DNA of 64,000 nt from Megasphaera sp. MJR8396C (GCF_001546855.1 NZ_KQ958161.1:65045-129044), one strand, 5' to 3'. Shown: positions 17,759-27,862, numbered from the stretch's first letter. Notes: generated by a model not told the origin, from the letters alone. Made by a program: numbers and translations.

Positions 17759-18541
17759 ATGACGCTTATTGCCATTGCCGTCATACTATTCAGCACAATC
17801 CTGCTCATTTTATGTCTGCCCGTAACCTATGAAGTCACCCTCCACATCGGAAAGCCCTACCACTTCGCCTTCTGTGTCGGATGGGGACGGAAGTTAATCC
17901 AAAAATCCTGGTCCTACACCGTCGGCGAAGAAGCCAAGGGTGAACTCTCGGTCTTTTGGAAAAAGGACGATGCTGACGGGAAAAATACCGTAGCGGAATC
18001 TCGCGAAGAAGCCCTGCAAATCTTAGAGGAAGAAAGTCAGCAAACGACCTATGAAGACCTTCCTTCCATCGAAGAGGCTGAAAAGGAAGCGGACCAGGAA
18101 TCTCCCCCAGATACGAAGGAAGAAACGAAGGAGAAAGAAGAAACGGACACGGCGCCGACTGCAGAAAAAAAGAAGGGCAGCCCCAGCGAGTGGATTCCCC
18201 TCATCGTCAACACCGATTTCCTGACAGCCCTTTTCACCTGGCTGTCCCGCCTCATCGGTCACGGCCAAATCCGGAGTCTTTCCTTCGATGGAACCCTGGG
18301 CCTTCCGGCGCCTCATAAGACCGGCATCTTAGCCGGTGCACTCTACGCCTGCTGCCCGGGAAACCTCGAAAACCTGCAATTCAACTTTTTAGAAGAACAA
18401 TACGACTGTACCGCCCATGCTTCAGGTCGCCTCTATCCGGCAATGCTCCTCTTGTTCACCTTGATGTTTGCCTTGTCGCGGCCTGTACGCCATATATTGA
18501 TTCATTGGTTTGCTGTGAATAAGGAGACGCGCTATGGATAA
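17759..18541 (+). CDS. DUF2953-domain protein
   Basis: Protein of 260 residues with an N-terminal membrane segment (about 2-20), a long acidic low-complexity stretch rich in Glu and Lys (about 75-140), and a C-terminal region with a second membrane segment. It matches DUF2953, named YtfI in Bacillus, where it neighbours ytfJ. Its last eight bases overlap the next gene, gerW-like, reproducing the ytfI-ytfJ pair. The function is unknown; in spore formers the pair belongs to the sporulation set. GAGGAGG precedes the start. Confidence 0.75.
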   Translation: MTLIAIAVILFSTILLILCLPVTYEVTLHIGKPYHFAFCVGWGRKLIQKSWSYTVGEEAKGELSVFWKKDDADGKNTVAESREEALQILEEESQQTTYEDLPSIEEAEKEADQESPPDTKEETKEKEETDTAPTAEKKKGSPSEWIPLIVNTDFLTALFTWLSRLIGHGQIRSLSFDGTLGLPAPHKTGILAGALYACCPGNLENLQFNFLEEQYDCTAHASGRLYPAMLLLFTLMFALSRPVRHILIHWFAVNKETRYG

Positions 18542-18944
18542 CTCGTACATCAAAAACAATTTAGAGCAAATTTTTGAAAGCTTCAAAGAAATGATCAAAG
18601 TCGAAACCGTCGTCGGCCAGGCCGTCCACATCGGCGATGCCATCTTGGTTCCCTTCGTCGACGTCACCTTCGGTTTCGGTACCGGCGGCCTGAACGGCAA
18701 GACAGAAAACGGCCGCAACAGCCTTGGCAGCGGCGGTGGTGCTCGCCTCGAACCGGCAGCCATCCTGGTCATCAAGGGAGACCGTGTCGAAATGTTCTCG
18801 ATCAAAAAAGACGGCTATCAGGCCTCGGCTTTTGAAAAACTCATCGCCATGGCTCCTGAAATTATCGACAAAATGAAGAAGGATAAATACATTTACATCC
18901 ACGATGAAGATGAAGGGGACACGGCGGAAAAAGAAGAAAAGTAA
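18534..18944 (+). CDS. GerW/YtfJ-family protein
   Basis: Soluble protein of 136 residues. The family pattern is clear: VVGQAVHIGDAILVPFVDVTFGFGTGG, a Gly-rich turn, then LEPAAILVIKGDRVEMFSIKK. B. subtilis YtfJ (GerW) is a forespore protein needed for normal germination, but homologues also occur in non-sporulating Firmicutes. It overlaps the DUF2953 gene by eight bases, so the two are translationally linked. Whether this organism sporulates cannot be told from the window. Confidence 0.85.
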   Translation: MDNSYIKNNLEQIFESFKEMIKVETVVGQAVHIGDAILVPFVDVTFGFGTGGLNGKTENGRNSLGSGGGARLEPAAILVIKGDRVEMFSIKKDGYQASAFEKLIAMAPEIIDKMKKDKYIYIHDEDEGDTAEKEEK

Positions 18945-18965
18945 TCTTAGCCCTTTTGCTCATTA

Positions 18966-18994
18966 TTGTAATTCTTAACTAAATTTGTTATAAT
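18966..18994 (+). promoter_or_regulatory. promoter of ompH
   Basis: TTGTAA (18966-18971), a 17-base spacer and TATAAT (18989-18994), about 58 bases before the ompH start codon. Confidence 0.7.
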
Positions 18995-19051
18995 ATAATA
19001 ATAATCATATTTAGTAGTTGAACCGCTCCGGCGGTATAGGAGGAATAAATT

Positions 19052-19480
19052 ATGAAATTGAAAAAACAATTGGCATCTCTCGCCGTTATGGGTATGATGA
19101 GTCTTGCAGCTGCATCGTCAGCCTTTGCTGCCGGTGTCGGCTACGTTAATTTCGACGCTCTCGTTCAGGCACACAAAGACTTCCCGAAAGTCAGCGCTCA
19201 GATGCAGTCGGCTATTAAAGACGCAAACGACAAGTTCTCCAAACAGGCTCCGAAACTGAAAACCGATCAGGAAAGACAGAACCTCGGCCGTGAATTGGCA
19301 CAGAACCTCAGCCAGCTCGAAACGAAACTCGTCGTTCCTATTGAAAAAGACGTCGTCGCTAAAGTCGAACAGGTCCGTAAAGAAAAAGGCCTCGACAGCA
19401 TCGTAGCCCAGGGCGCTATCATCGCCGGCGCTGACAATGCAACCGACGAAACGGATGCCGTCAAAGCATTGCTGAAATAA
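19052..19480 (+). CDS. OmpH/Skp-family periplasmic chaperone
   Basis: Secreted protein of 142 residues with a classical signal peptide cleaved after SSAFA. The mature part starts with GVGYVNFDALVQAHKDFPK, the OmpH/Skp opening, and continues as a long charged helix before a conserved VVAQGAIIAGADN end. Skp holds unfolded outer-membrane proteins in the periplasm, so the gene is direct evidence for a diderm envelope. It has its own promoter and a strong AGGAGG ribosome site, so it is probably well expressed. It is somewhat shorter than proteobacterial Skp. Confidence 0.88.
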   Translation: MKLKKQLASLAVMGMMSLAAASSAFAAGVGYVNFDALVQAHKDFPKVSAQMQSAIKDANDKFSKQAPKLKTDQERQNLGRELAQNLSQLETKLVVPIEKDVVAKVEQVRKEKGLDSIVAQGAIIAGADNATDETDAVKALLK

Positions 19481-19494
19481 GAATATAACCTTCG

Positions 19495-19528
19495 AAAGAC
19501 TGTCACCGTCGTGGCAGTCTTTTTTTGC
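19495..19528 (+). terminator. ompH terminator
   Basis: AAAGACTGTCAC pairs with GTGGCAGTCTTT (one G-U pair) around a CGTC loop, followed by a run of T. Confidence 0.85.
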
Positions 19529-19609
19529 GCTCTTTTCAATCCCAAAGAGGCTATAAAAAGCCGTTTTCCCACCTTTTTGTAAAAGTCTTTCAAAATTTCA
19601 GAATATCTC

Positions 19610-19660
19610 TTGACAGATACCCCCATTGGGTATATTATAACAATGTACCCCGAGGGGGTA
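19610..19660 (+). promoter_or_regulatory. csoR-copA promoter with two CsoR-type palindromes
   Basis: TTGACA (19610-19615) and TATTAT (19633-19638) are 17 bases apart. One G/C-tract palindrome, ATACCCCC ATT GGGTAT (19617-19633), fills the spacer. A second, TACCCC GAG GGGGTA (19646-19660), covers the start site. Such C-tract/G-tract dyads are the known CsoR operator type, so the apo-repressor would cover the promoter and copper would release it. Confidence 0.85.
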
Positions 19661-19680
19661 TCCAAGGAGGGAATACTACG

Positions 19681-20001
19681 ATGGAAGAAAAAGACGTCTG
19701 TCCTTGCTGCAATTCTGAAAAACATAAGTACCGCAGCAAAGAAGGCAAGGAATATAAGTCTCTCGTATCACGGCTGAACCGTATCGAAGGTCAGGTCCGC
19801 GGCGTGAGAAACATGTTGGAAGACGACCGCTACTGCATCGATATCCTGACCCAGGTCAGTGCCATCCAGTCGGCATTGAACGCCTTCAATAAGGAGCTCT
19901 TAGGTCAGCATATCAAAGGCTGCGTCGTCGATGATATTCGCGATGGCAAAGACGAAGTCGTCGATGAACTCGTCGGTGCCTTGCAAAAACTCATGAAATA
20001 A
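19681..20001 (+). CDS. csoR: copper-sensing transcriptional repressor CsoR
   Basis: All-helical tetrameric repressor of 106 residues that leaves its DNA when it binds Cu(I). The ligand set Cys-His-Cys is present as RYCIDIL and GQHIKGC. The N-terminus has an extra CPCC pair plus a His, seen in some members. The ATG at 19681 has AAGGAGGG upstream; a longer in-frame reading would swallow the operators and is rejected. It is followed by copA after 13 bases and probably represses its own operon. Confidence 0.94.
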   Translation: MEEKDVCPCCNSEKHKYRSKEGKEYKSLVSRLNRIEGQVRGVRNMLEDDRYCIDILTQVSAIQSALNAFNKELLGQHIKGCVVDDIRDGKDEVVDELVGALQKLMK

Positions 20002-20014
20002 AGGAGTGAGCCTA

Positions 20015-22690
<2,676 letters not shown>

Positions 22691-22700
22691 ACGATACGCC

Positions 22701-22736
22701 AAAGGCCTCATCCGAAAAATCGGATGAGGCCTTTTT
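22701..22736. terminator. bidirectional terminator between copA and the sensor kinase gene
   Basis: A 15-bp perfect stem AAAGGCCTCATCCGA / TCGGATGAGGCCTTT with an AAAA loop and a T run. It serves copA on the plus strand and probably the kinase gene on the minus strand. Confidence 0.88.
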
Positions 22737-22749
22737 CTGCCTAAAAATC

Positions 22750-23904
22750 TCACCGGGGATCGTCTTGCGAAAAGGGGAGAATAAAGGTAAAGGTCGTCCC
22801 CTTACCAACGGTACTGTCGACCCAGATATTGCCGCCGTGACTGCGGATAAACTGCTGAGCCAGGGCAAGGCCGATGCCGCTGCCGCCGCTCTTACGGTTG
22901 CGCGACTGTTCGCTGCGATAGAAGTATTGAAAAATATGGTCCAAATCATCGGGAGCAATGCCCTTTCCCGTATCGGCAATCTGTACCTGGGCATAGGGCT
23001 TGCCCTCTACGGTAACCCCCATGGTCGATACGGTGATAGAACAGCCCTCATCGATATAGCGAATGGCGTTATTCAGTAAATTATAGATGACCTGATTGAT
23101 GCGGTCGACGTCGATAAAAAGAGACGGCAGGTCGGGACTCAAATGTTGCCGGACCGTCAGTGATTTTTCGTCACATAAGGGCTGGAGCATGCTGACCGCC
23201 CGTTCCAGCATCACATTGATATCGGCCTTTTCTTTATGAAGGGTCAATTCATCGATTTCCGCCAGAGACAAGTCACGGAGATCCTGAATGAGGCGTCCCA
23301 TGCGCACCGTTTCGTCGGCCATGGATAAGAGAATCTTTTTATCCGTCGGGATGATATCGTCGATCATACCCTCTAAATTGCCCTGAAGGATGGCCAGAGG
23401 CGTCCGCAGTTCATGGGCAATGTTGGCAAACAATTGGCGCCGCATCTTGTCATTTCGTGCCAGTTCTTCTGACATCTCATTGAAGGACTCGGTCAGGACG
23501 CCGACTTCATCGTGCCGCTCAACCGATACGGTTTGGCCGTAGTTACCGGTCCGGACTTTTTGGACGGCACCGGTCAAGGTCGACAAGGGCCTCATGATTT
23601 CCCGGACGACAAAGTAACTGACGACGACACTGACGCCGATCATGCCAATGCCGACCCACAATAGTGACTGGTGGACGGCCGAAATATAGGTACTCTCGGC
23701 CGGACCGTGCATCGATCCGTGCATACTGCCCATTCCCATGCCCATCTGGGAATTTCCCATCATATGCGACATATTCGTGAGGTACTGGGAAAAATGGTTG
23801 TTCATCTGATTATTGACTAAAATAAGCAAGATAGCAATCGTCAAAAACAACAGGATAAACACCAACGCCGTCAGGCGGATAACGATACTGTCAGACCGCT
23901 TCAT
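22750..23904 (-). CDS. sensor histidine kinase with Met/His-rich periplasmic loop (CusS-like)
   Basis: Membrane sensor of 384 residues. Membrane helices at about 11-31 and 81-100 enclose an external loop with eight Met and three His between residues 45 and 66 (MSHMMG, MGMGMGSMHGSMH). HAMP and dimer domains follow, with the phospho-acceptor His164 in FANIAHELRTPL. The ATPase motifs are NLLNNAIRY, DTGKGIAPDD and GGSGIGLAL. A loop this rich in thioether ligands points to Cu(I) or Ag(I). It overlaps the upstream response-regulator gene by 14 bases. The copper role is inferred from the loop and the neighbours. Confidence 0.9.
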   Translation of the reverse strand: MKRSDSIVIRLTALVFILLFLTIAILLILVNNQMNNHFSQYLTNMSHMMGNSQMGMGMGSMHGSMHGPAESTYISAVHQSLLWVGIGMIGVSVVVSYFVVREIMRPLSTLTGAVQKVRTGNYGQTVSVERHDEVGVLTESFNEMSEELARNDKMRRQLFANIAHELRTPLAILQGNLEGMIDDIIPTDKKILLSMADETVRMGRLIQDLRDLSLAEIDELTLHKEKADINVMLERAVSMLQPLCDEKSLTVRQHLSPDLPSLFIDVDRINQVIYNLLNNAIRYIDEGCSITVSTMGVTVEGKPYAQVQIADTGKGIAPDDLDHIFQYFYRSEQSRNRKSGGSGIGLALAQQFIRSHGGNIWVDSTVGKGTTFTFILPFSQDDPR

Positions 23905-24598
23905 GGCCGCCTCCTACAAATTTATAGCCGATGCCGTACACCGTCAGGATATACGTAGGCTGTGCCGGATTGGGTTCGAGCTTCTTGCGCAGATTGCGAA
24001 TATGCGTATCAATGGTTCGCTCATAGCCTTCAAAGCTGTAGCCGCCCTGTATCTTATCCATGAGCTGCATGCGGCTGAAGACGCGGTCCGGCGAAGCCGA
24101 CAAGACTTCCAAGAGATTAAATTCCGTCGGCGTCAGCACGATGGGCTGCCCGTTTCGCAGGACGGTGAACTTCTCCTTGTCAATGACCAGGTCGCGGATC
24201 ATATAAGACGTCGTCTGCTGCAGGACTTCGCCGCGCGTACGGCGCAGCAAGCTGTAAACGCGGGCGATGATTTCCTTTACATGAAAAGGTTTGGTCACAT
24301 AGTCGTCACCGCCGATATTGAGCCCTACCAAACGATCCGTTTCATCATCTTTCGCCGATAGGAAAATAATGGGAATATCACTGAACTGCCGCGTCCGACG
24401 GCAGACCTCAAAGCCGTCTATGCCGGGCATCATAAGGTCAAGCAGCATGATCTGCGGCTTCTGGTTCCGCAGTATATTCAAGGCCGCCAGGCCGTCATGG
24501 GCGACGTAAACGATAAATTGCTCCTGCTCAAAATAGGATTGGAGCAGGGTACAAAGCTTTTCATCGTCATCTACGATAAGAATGGAATTGGTACGCAA
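23891..24598 (-). CDS. OmpR/PhoB-family response regulator
   Basis: Two-domain regulator of 235 residues. The receiver domain has the acidic pair DDD (10-12), the phosphorylated Asp54 in LLDLMMPG, and Lys103 in VTKPF. The C-terminal winged helix ends with RTIDTHIRNLRKKLEP and YGIGYKF, typical of the OmpR class. It is co-transcribed with the Met-rich sensor kinase and is its presumed partner. Target sites are not known; the neighbouring membrane-protein gene and copA are candidates. Confidence 0.92.
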   Translation of the reverse strand: MRTNSILIVDDDEKLCTLLQSYFEQEQFIVYVAHDGLAALNILRNQKPQIMLLDLMMPGIDGFEVCRRTRQFSDIPIIFLSAKDDETDRLVGLNIGGDDYVTKPFHVKEIIARVYSLLRRTRGEVLQQTTSYMIRDLVIDKEKFTVLRNGQPIVLTPTEFNLLEVLSASPDRVFSRMQLMDKIQGGYSFEGYERTIDTHIRNLRKKLEPNPAQPTYILTVYGIGYKFVGGGHEAV

Positions 24599-24663
24599 AA
24601 AGGCTCACCTCCAAAAATTTCTTTGTTTCTATTGTACCATATGACCCCTACCGGAGCGACCCC

Positions 24664-24701
24664 ATCAAAAAAAGGACTGCCGCAAAAGCGACAGCCCTTT
24701 C
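24664..24701 (-). terminator. terminator between the Met-rich membrane protein gene and the response-regulator gene
   Basis: In minus direction AAAGGGCTGTCGC pairs with GCGGCAGTCCTTT (G-U pairs allowed), followed by a T run. The two-component genes therefore need their own promoter or read-through. Confidence 0.8.
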
Positions 24702-24722
24702 TTAATGACTATACACGGAGCC

Positions 24723-25403
24723 TTATTTGTTGGAATCCATCTGATCGTGATTCATCTGGTCGTGGTTCATTTGGTTGTTGTTCATCTGATCGCTGCTCAT
24801 CTGACCGTGGCTCATCTGGTCGTGATTCATCTGATCATGGTTCATCTGACCATTGCTCATCTGGTCATGATTCATCTGGCTGTGATCCATAGGCATGTTC
24901 ATATCCATGTTGCCATGCTGCATCTGCATATCCTGCTGAGTCGGAACGTAGCCGGCAAGCGTCGGATTGGCCATGCCGAATACCATAGCCAAGTGGGTGA
25001 ACAGGACGAAGAGAATCATGAGCACGATATGATTCTTGATCTTAGCCGTAGAATCCTGGTTCTTGAAGATAATCCCCAATTCCTGTAAGAGAATCAAAAC
25101 AGCAGGGATGACGCCCAGGACGTAAGCCCAAATGGAAACGTAGTCGATGGGACCGCGCCACTGAATGGTCGGTACGTAGGACGTGACGATGTATACCGTC
25201 GCAATGATGAAGAATACGCCGAGAATAATACCGCAGATGTGGCTCAGGCTGTCCCATTTTTCGCTGCGATGATCTTTATACAGCAAGGAAAAGGCGCCGG
25301 AGGCCAAAATCGTTTCCGCCAATACCATCGGTACCAGCATGAAGAGAATCAAAAACCACGGTGAATGAAGCGACAAGAGCTCCATGTAATGAGTCATTAC
25401 CAT
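24723..25403 (-). CDS. membrane protein with a Met/His-rich pentapeptide tail
   Basis: Unrecognised protein of 226 residues. The first 150 residues hold about four membrane helices (near 12-32, 58-80, 88-108, 125-147). After VPTQQDMQMQHG the tail consists of Met-rich sequence followed by ten consecutive pentads, mostly QMNHD or close variants (QMSHG, QMSSD, QMNNN). Such Met-x-His patterns bind Cu(I) or Cu(II) in other proteins. The gene lies between a small secreted protein and the copper-type two-component genes. I infer a role in copper uptake, storage or detoxification. The start has GGGGGAAG at good spacing. Confidence 0.75.
   Translation of the reverse strand: MVMTHYMELLSLHSPWFLILFMLVPMVLAETILASGAFSLLYKDHRSEKWDSLSHICGIILGVFFIIATVYIVTSYVPTIQWRGPIDYVSIWAYVLGVIPAVLILLQELGIIFKNQDSTAKIKNHIVLMILFVLFTHLAMVFGMANPTLAGYVPTQQDMQMQHGNMDMNMPMDHSQMNHDQMSNGQMNHDQMNHDQMSHGQMSSDQMNNNQMNHDQMNHDQMDSNK
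24729..24878 (-). repeat. ten 15-bp coding tandem repeats (QMNHD-type)
   Basis: Ten in-frame copies of a 15-base unit with period exactly 15 and moderate divergence. On the plus strand the unit reads approximately CATCTGATCGTGATT. They encode the Met/His pentads of the membrane protein. Copy number may vary between strains. Confidence 0.9.
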
Positions 25404-25431
25404 ATTTACTTCCCCCTTTTAAAACAAACGA

Positions 25432-25650
25432 TTATCTCTGATAACCATGATGGCCCATGTACGGGCCATGGCAGTAGCCATCGTTGTAGCCATCGCCATT
25501 GTCACTATAATAGCCATTGCCGTGACAGTAATAACCATTGTTGTAATAAGAAGAATCATACTGGTCTGAAGAATTTGAATTGGCCGCAAAGGCGGAGAAA
25601 CCTGCCATAACGGAAATTGCAGCTACGACGAGCAATACCTTCTTTTTCAT
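25432..25650 (-). CDS. small secreted Tyr/Gly/His-rich protein with two YCHG motifs
   Basis: Unrecognised protein of 72 residues. A clear signal peptide ends at SAFA. The mature part of about 50 residues has 11 Tyr, four His, two Cys and one Met, and repeats the motif YCHG twice, once in GYYCHGNGYY and once in GYCHGPYMGHH. Cys/His pairs of this kind could bind metal. An AGGAGGT ribosome site supports translation. It precedes the Met-rich membrane protein by 28 bases in the same direction, so the two are probably one operon. A periplasmic copper scavenger is my inference; no family was recognised. Confidence 0.7.
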   Translation of the reverse strand: MKKKVLLVVAAISVMAGFSAFAANSNSSDQYDSSYYNNGYYCHGNGYYSDNGDGYNDGYCHGPYMGHHGYQR

Positions 25651-25753
25651 AGATATAACCTCCTAAAGAAAATCATCATCATTTCTATGGTTAGAGTATA
25701 CCAAAAAGGTGCGAAAAATCTATGGAGGAAATGTCAAGAAAATATAAAGATTT

Positions 25754-26599
25754 TTATTTCAAGATGATGTTGTCGATGAGGCGGGTCTTACCGATGCGAA
25801 CGGCAATGGCCAACAGACTTTCGCCGGAAACAGTTTCAATCGGTTCGAGGTCGGGGAAGGAGAAGAGGTCGACATAATCGATGGAGGCCATCGGTTCCGC
25901 TTCAATTTCAGCCGTGACGATGACTTTCAGTTTTTCTACATCTTTTTCGCCGCCGTCATAGGCAGTCTGGGCCTTTTTCAGGCTCCGGGAGAGGACCAGG
26001 GCCGCTTCTTTTTCGGAATCGGACATATAGGCGTTGCGCGAACTGCGAGCAAGACCACTTTCTTCACGGACGATGGGGACCATGTTGATATGGACGGGCA
26101 GGTTGAGGTCGCTGACAAAACGGCGGACGACGACGACCTGCTGAGCGTCTTTTTGACCGAAGAAGGCTTCATCGGCACCAGTAATATTAATCAATTTGGT
26201 GACGACGGTGGCTACGCCGCGGAAGTGAATCGGCCGCTGAGCGCCGCAGAGCTTATGCGTAATGTCGCCTTCGACGTTGACATAGGTGCAGTAGCCCTTA
26301 GGATACATTTCCGACGGTTCCGGATGGAAGACGGCATCGACGCCGACGCTTTCGAGTTTCCGGCAGTCTTCTTCGAAACGGCGCGGATAGGCATCGTAAT
26401 CTTCATTAGGACCAAACTGAGTCGGATTGACAAAGACCGAAGCGATGACGACGTCACAAGCCGCTTTTGCCGTCCGCATGAGCGTCAGATGACCTTCATG
26501 GAGGGCCCCCATGGTCGGGACCAAACCGATGACCTTACCGGCCTTCTTTTGTTCACGGGAAAAAGCCTGCATTTCTTTGACAGTACGGAAAATTTTCAT
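25754..26599 (-). CDS. panC: pantothenate synthetase
   Basis: ATP-dependent ligase joining pantoate and beta-alanine to pantothenate, 281 residues, the standard length. PTMGALHEGHLTLM is the HIGH-type nucleotide motif; FFGQKDAQQVVVVRRFVSDL and ARSSRNAYMS (KMSKS-like) follow. It comes 28 bases after a BASS-family transporter gene on the same strand. panB, panD and panE are not in the window. The pairing suggests that pantoate or ketopantoate is imported rather than fully made. Confidence 0.96.
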   Translation of the reverse strand: MKIFRTVKEMQAFSREQKKAGKVIGLVPTMGALHEGHLTLMRTAKAACDVVIASVFVNPTQFGPNEDYDAYPRRFEEDCRKLESVGVDAVFHPEPSEMYPKGYCTYVNVEGDITHKLCGAQRPIHFRGVATVVTKLINITGADEAFFGQKDAQQVVVVRRFVSDLNLPVHINMVPIVREESGLARSSRNAYMSDSEKEAALVLSRSLKKAQTAYDGGEKDVEKLKVIVTAEIEAEPMASIDYVDLFSFPDLEPIETVSGESLLAIAVRIGKTRLIDNIILK

Positions 26600-26627
26600 G
26601 ATAATAAAACTCCTTCATAAAATGAGA

Positions 26628-27590
26628 TTATGCCGCATGGGCAGTCGATTCTTTTACACTTGTCCCTTCACCCTTTTCATCGCGGCGAGAGAAGTAATTG
26701 GCGATGAGGGACCCTGAAATATTGTGCCAGACGCTGAAAATAGCACCGGGAATGGCCGCTGCCGGATTGAAGTACATGACGGCCAGGGATGCCGCCATCC
26801 CGGAATTTTGCATCCCCACTTCGATCGCCACGGTCCGGGATTTTCGCGAATCGAGGCGAAACAGTTTGGCCATGAGATAGCCGAGAGCCAGACCGAAGCC
26901 ATTGTGCAGGATGACGATAGCCGCCATCAAGAGGCCGACATCAAAGAGGCGGGACGCACTGAGGGAGACGACGCAGCCAACGAGGATGACGATGGTGACG
27001 ACAGACACGACGGGCATGGCCGGCAGCACCCGTTCGACGCCGCGGGCAAAGAAATGGTGAACCCCTAAGCCCAGCATGACCGGGACCAGGACCATTTGCA
27101 CGATAGAAATCATCATCGACAAGAAAGAAACATGAATCCAGGCGCCAGCCAAGAACCAGGTCAGGGCCGGCGTGACGATGGGAGCCAATAACGTCGTCGC
27201 CATGGTCATCGATACCGACAAGGCGACATCGCCCTTAGCTAAATAGGAAATGACGTTTGATGCCGTTCCGCCCGGGCAGGTGCCTACCAGGATGACACCA
27301 ATGGCCAGTTCCGGCGGCAGGGCAAAAATCCGGACCAGTCCCCAGGCCACCAAAGGCATGATCAAGAACTGAGCAAAGACGCCGATGAGGACCTCCCACG
27401 GCCGTTTAAAAACGGTCTTAAAGTCGGCTACGGTCAAGGTCATGCCCATGCCGAACATGACGATCCCCAAGAGCCAGCCGACATAGGGTGCTGCCCACTG
27501 CAGCGTCCAGGGCCAGATAGCTCCGACGACGCCGATGAGGACGACGAAGACGGCCATGTTGCTGACCAGAAAATCACAACACTTTTTCAA
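26628..27590 (-). CDS. bile acid:sodium symporter (BASS) family transporter, candidate pantoate/ketopantoate importer
   Basis: Inner-membrane protein of 320 residues with about ten membrane helices. Family stretches are FGMGMTLTVADF, VGTCPGGTASNVISYLAKGDVALSVSMT and EVGMQNSGMAASLA. I start at the TTG at 27590 because AGGAGGT lies ten bases upstream; longer readings run through the leader terminator. Salmonella PanS, a BASS protein, takes up ketopantoate, and here the gene is directly ahead of panC, so the same kind of cargo is likely. A keto acid of another pathway or a different organic anion is the alternative. Confidence 0.85.
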   Translation of the reverse strand: MKKCCDFLVSNMAVFVVLIGVVGAIWPWTLQWAAPYVGWLLGIVMFGMGMTLTVADFKTVFKRPWEVLIGVFAQFLIMPLVAWGLVRIFALPPELAIGVILVGTCPGGTASNVISYLAKGDVALSVSMTMATTLLAPIVTPALTWFLAGAWIHVSFLSMMISIVQMVLVPVMLGLGVHHFFARGVERVLPAMPVVSVVTIVILVGCVVSLSASRLFDVGLLMAAIVILHNGFGLALGYLMAKLFRLDSRKSRTVAIEVGMQNSGMAASLAVMYFNPAAAIPGAIFSVWHNISGSLIANYFSRRDEKGEGTSVKESTAHAA

Positions 27591-27862
27591 TAAATCTATA
27601 CCTCCTGTCTTAATTTTGGGGCAAAAGGACATAAAAAAACACCCTTCAGCGCGGACTGAAAGGTGTGCGTATCTGCAAACGTCACGTAGGGCCGACATAT
27701 ATCGTAAAAAAACACGCCTATTGCCGTGCCGCCATACCATGATGAGCAATCCTTCCTGTCTCGGTCTGAATCAGATCCAAGCAGATAATGAATCGATAAG
27801 TAGACATAAAAAAAGTATAACTCACATTGCGTGATGCTATCTTTTGCCTCGGCCGTATCATA
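27591..27862 (-). promoter_or_regulatory. long 5' leader of the BASS-panC operon with three hairpin/T7 modules
   Basis: Transcription from the promoter at 27857-27885 would give a leader of about 260 nt. It contains three runs of seven T, each preceded by a hairpin: 27808-27840 (bulged stem), 27706-27728 (short, weak) and 27633-27666 (strong). The last is a full terminator about 30 bases before the ribosome site, which suggests attenuation. A further bulged stem with TCTG/CAGA lies between the first two. I do not recognise a known riboswitch with certainty. Confidence 0.55.
27633..27666 (-). terminator. attenuator-type terminator before the BASS gene
   Basis: In minus direction ACACCTTTCAG pairs with CTGAAGGGTGT over 11 bp with one G-U pair, loop TCCGCG, followed by T7. 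It lies between promoter and start codon. Confidence 0.8.

Noticed and set aside
19525-19680. N-terminal extension of csoR
   Set aside because: It would encode the promoter and both CsoR dyads as protein.
24729-24878. Possible CRISPR-like array
   Set aside because: The unit is 15 bases with no spacers, in frame inside a clear gene; no cas genes are near.
24497-25088. Plus-strand reading frames with repeated Ser/Asp/Gly or His/Leu patterns across the Met-rich gene
   Set aside because: They are reverse-strand images of the 15-bp repeats encoding the Met/His tail; they lack ribosome sites.
27535-27834. Plus-strand frame over the BASS leader
   Set aside because: Composition and position fit leader structure; no ribosome site and no recognisable protein.
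27600-27860. T-box riboswitch in the BASS leader
   Set aside because: The conserved T-box antiterminator motif and specifier loop are not present.
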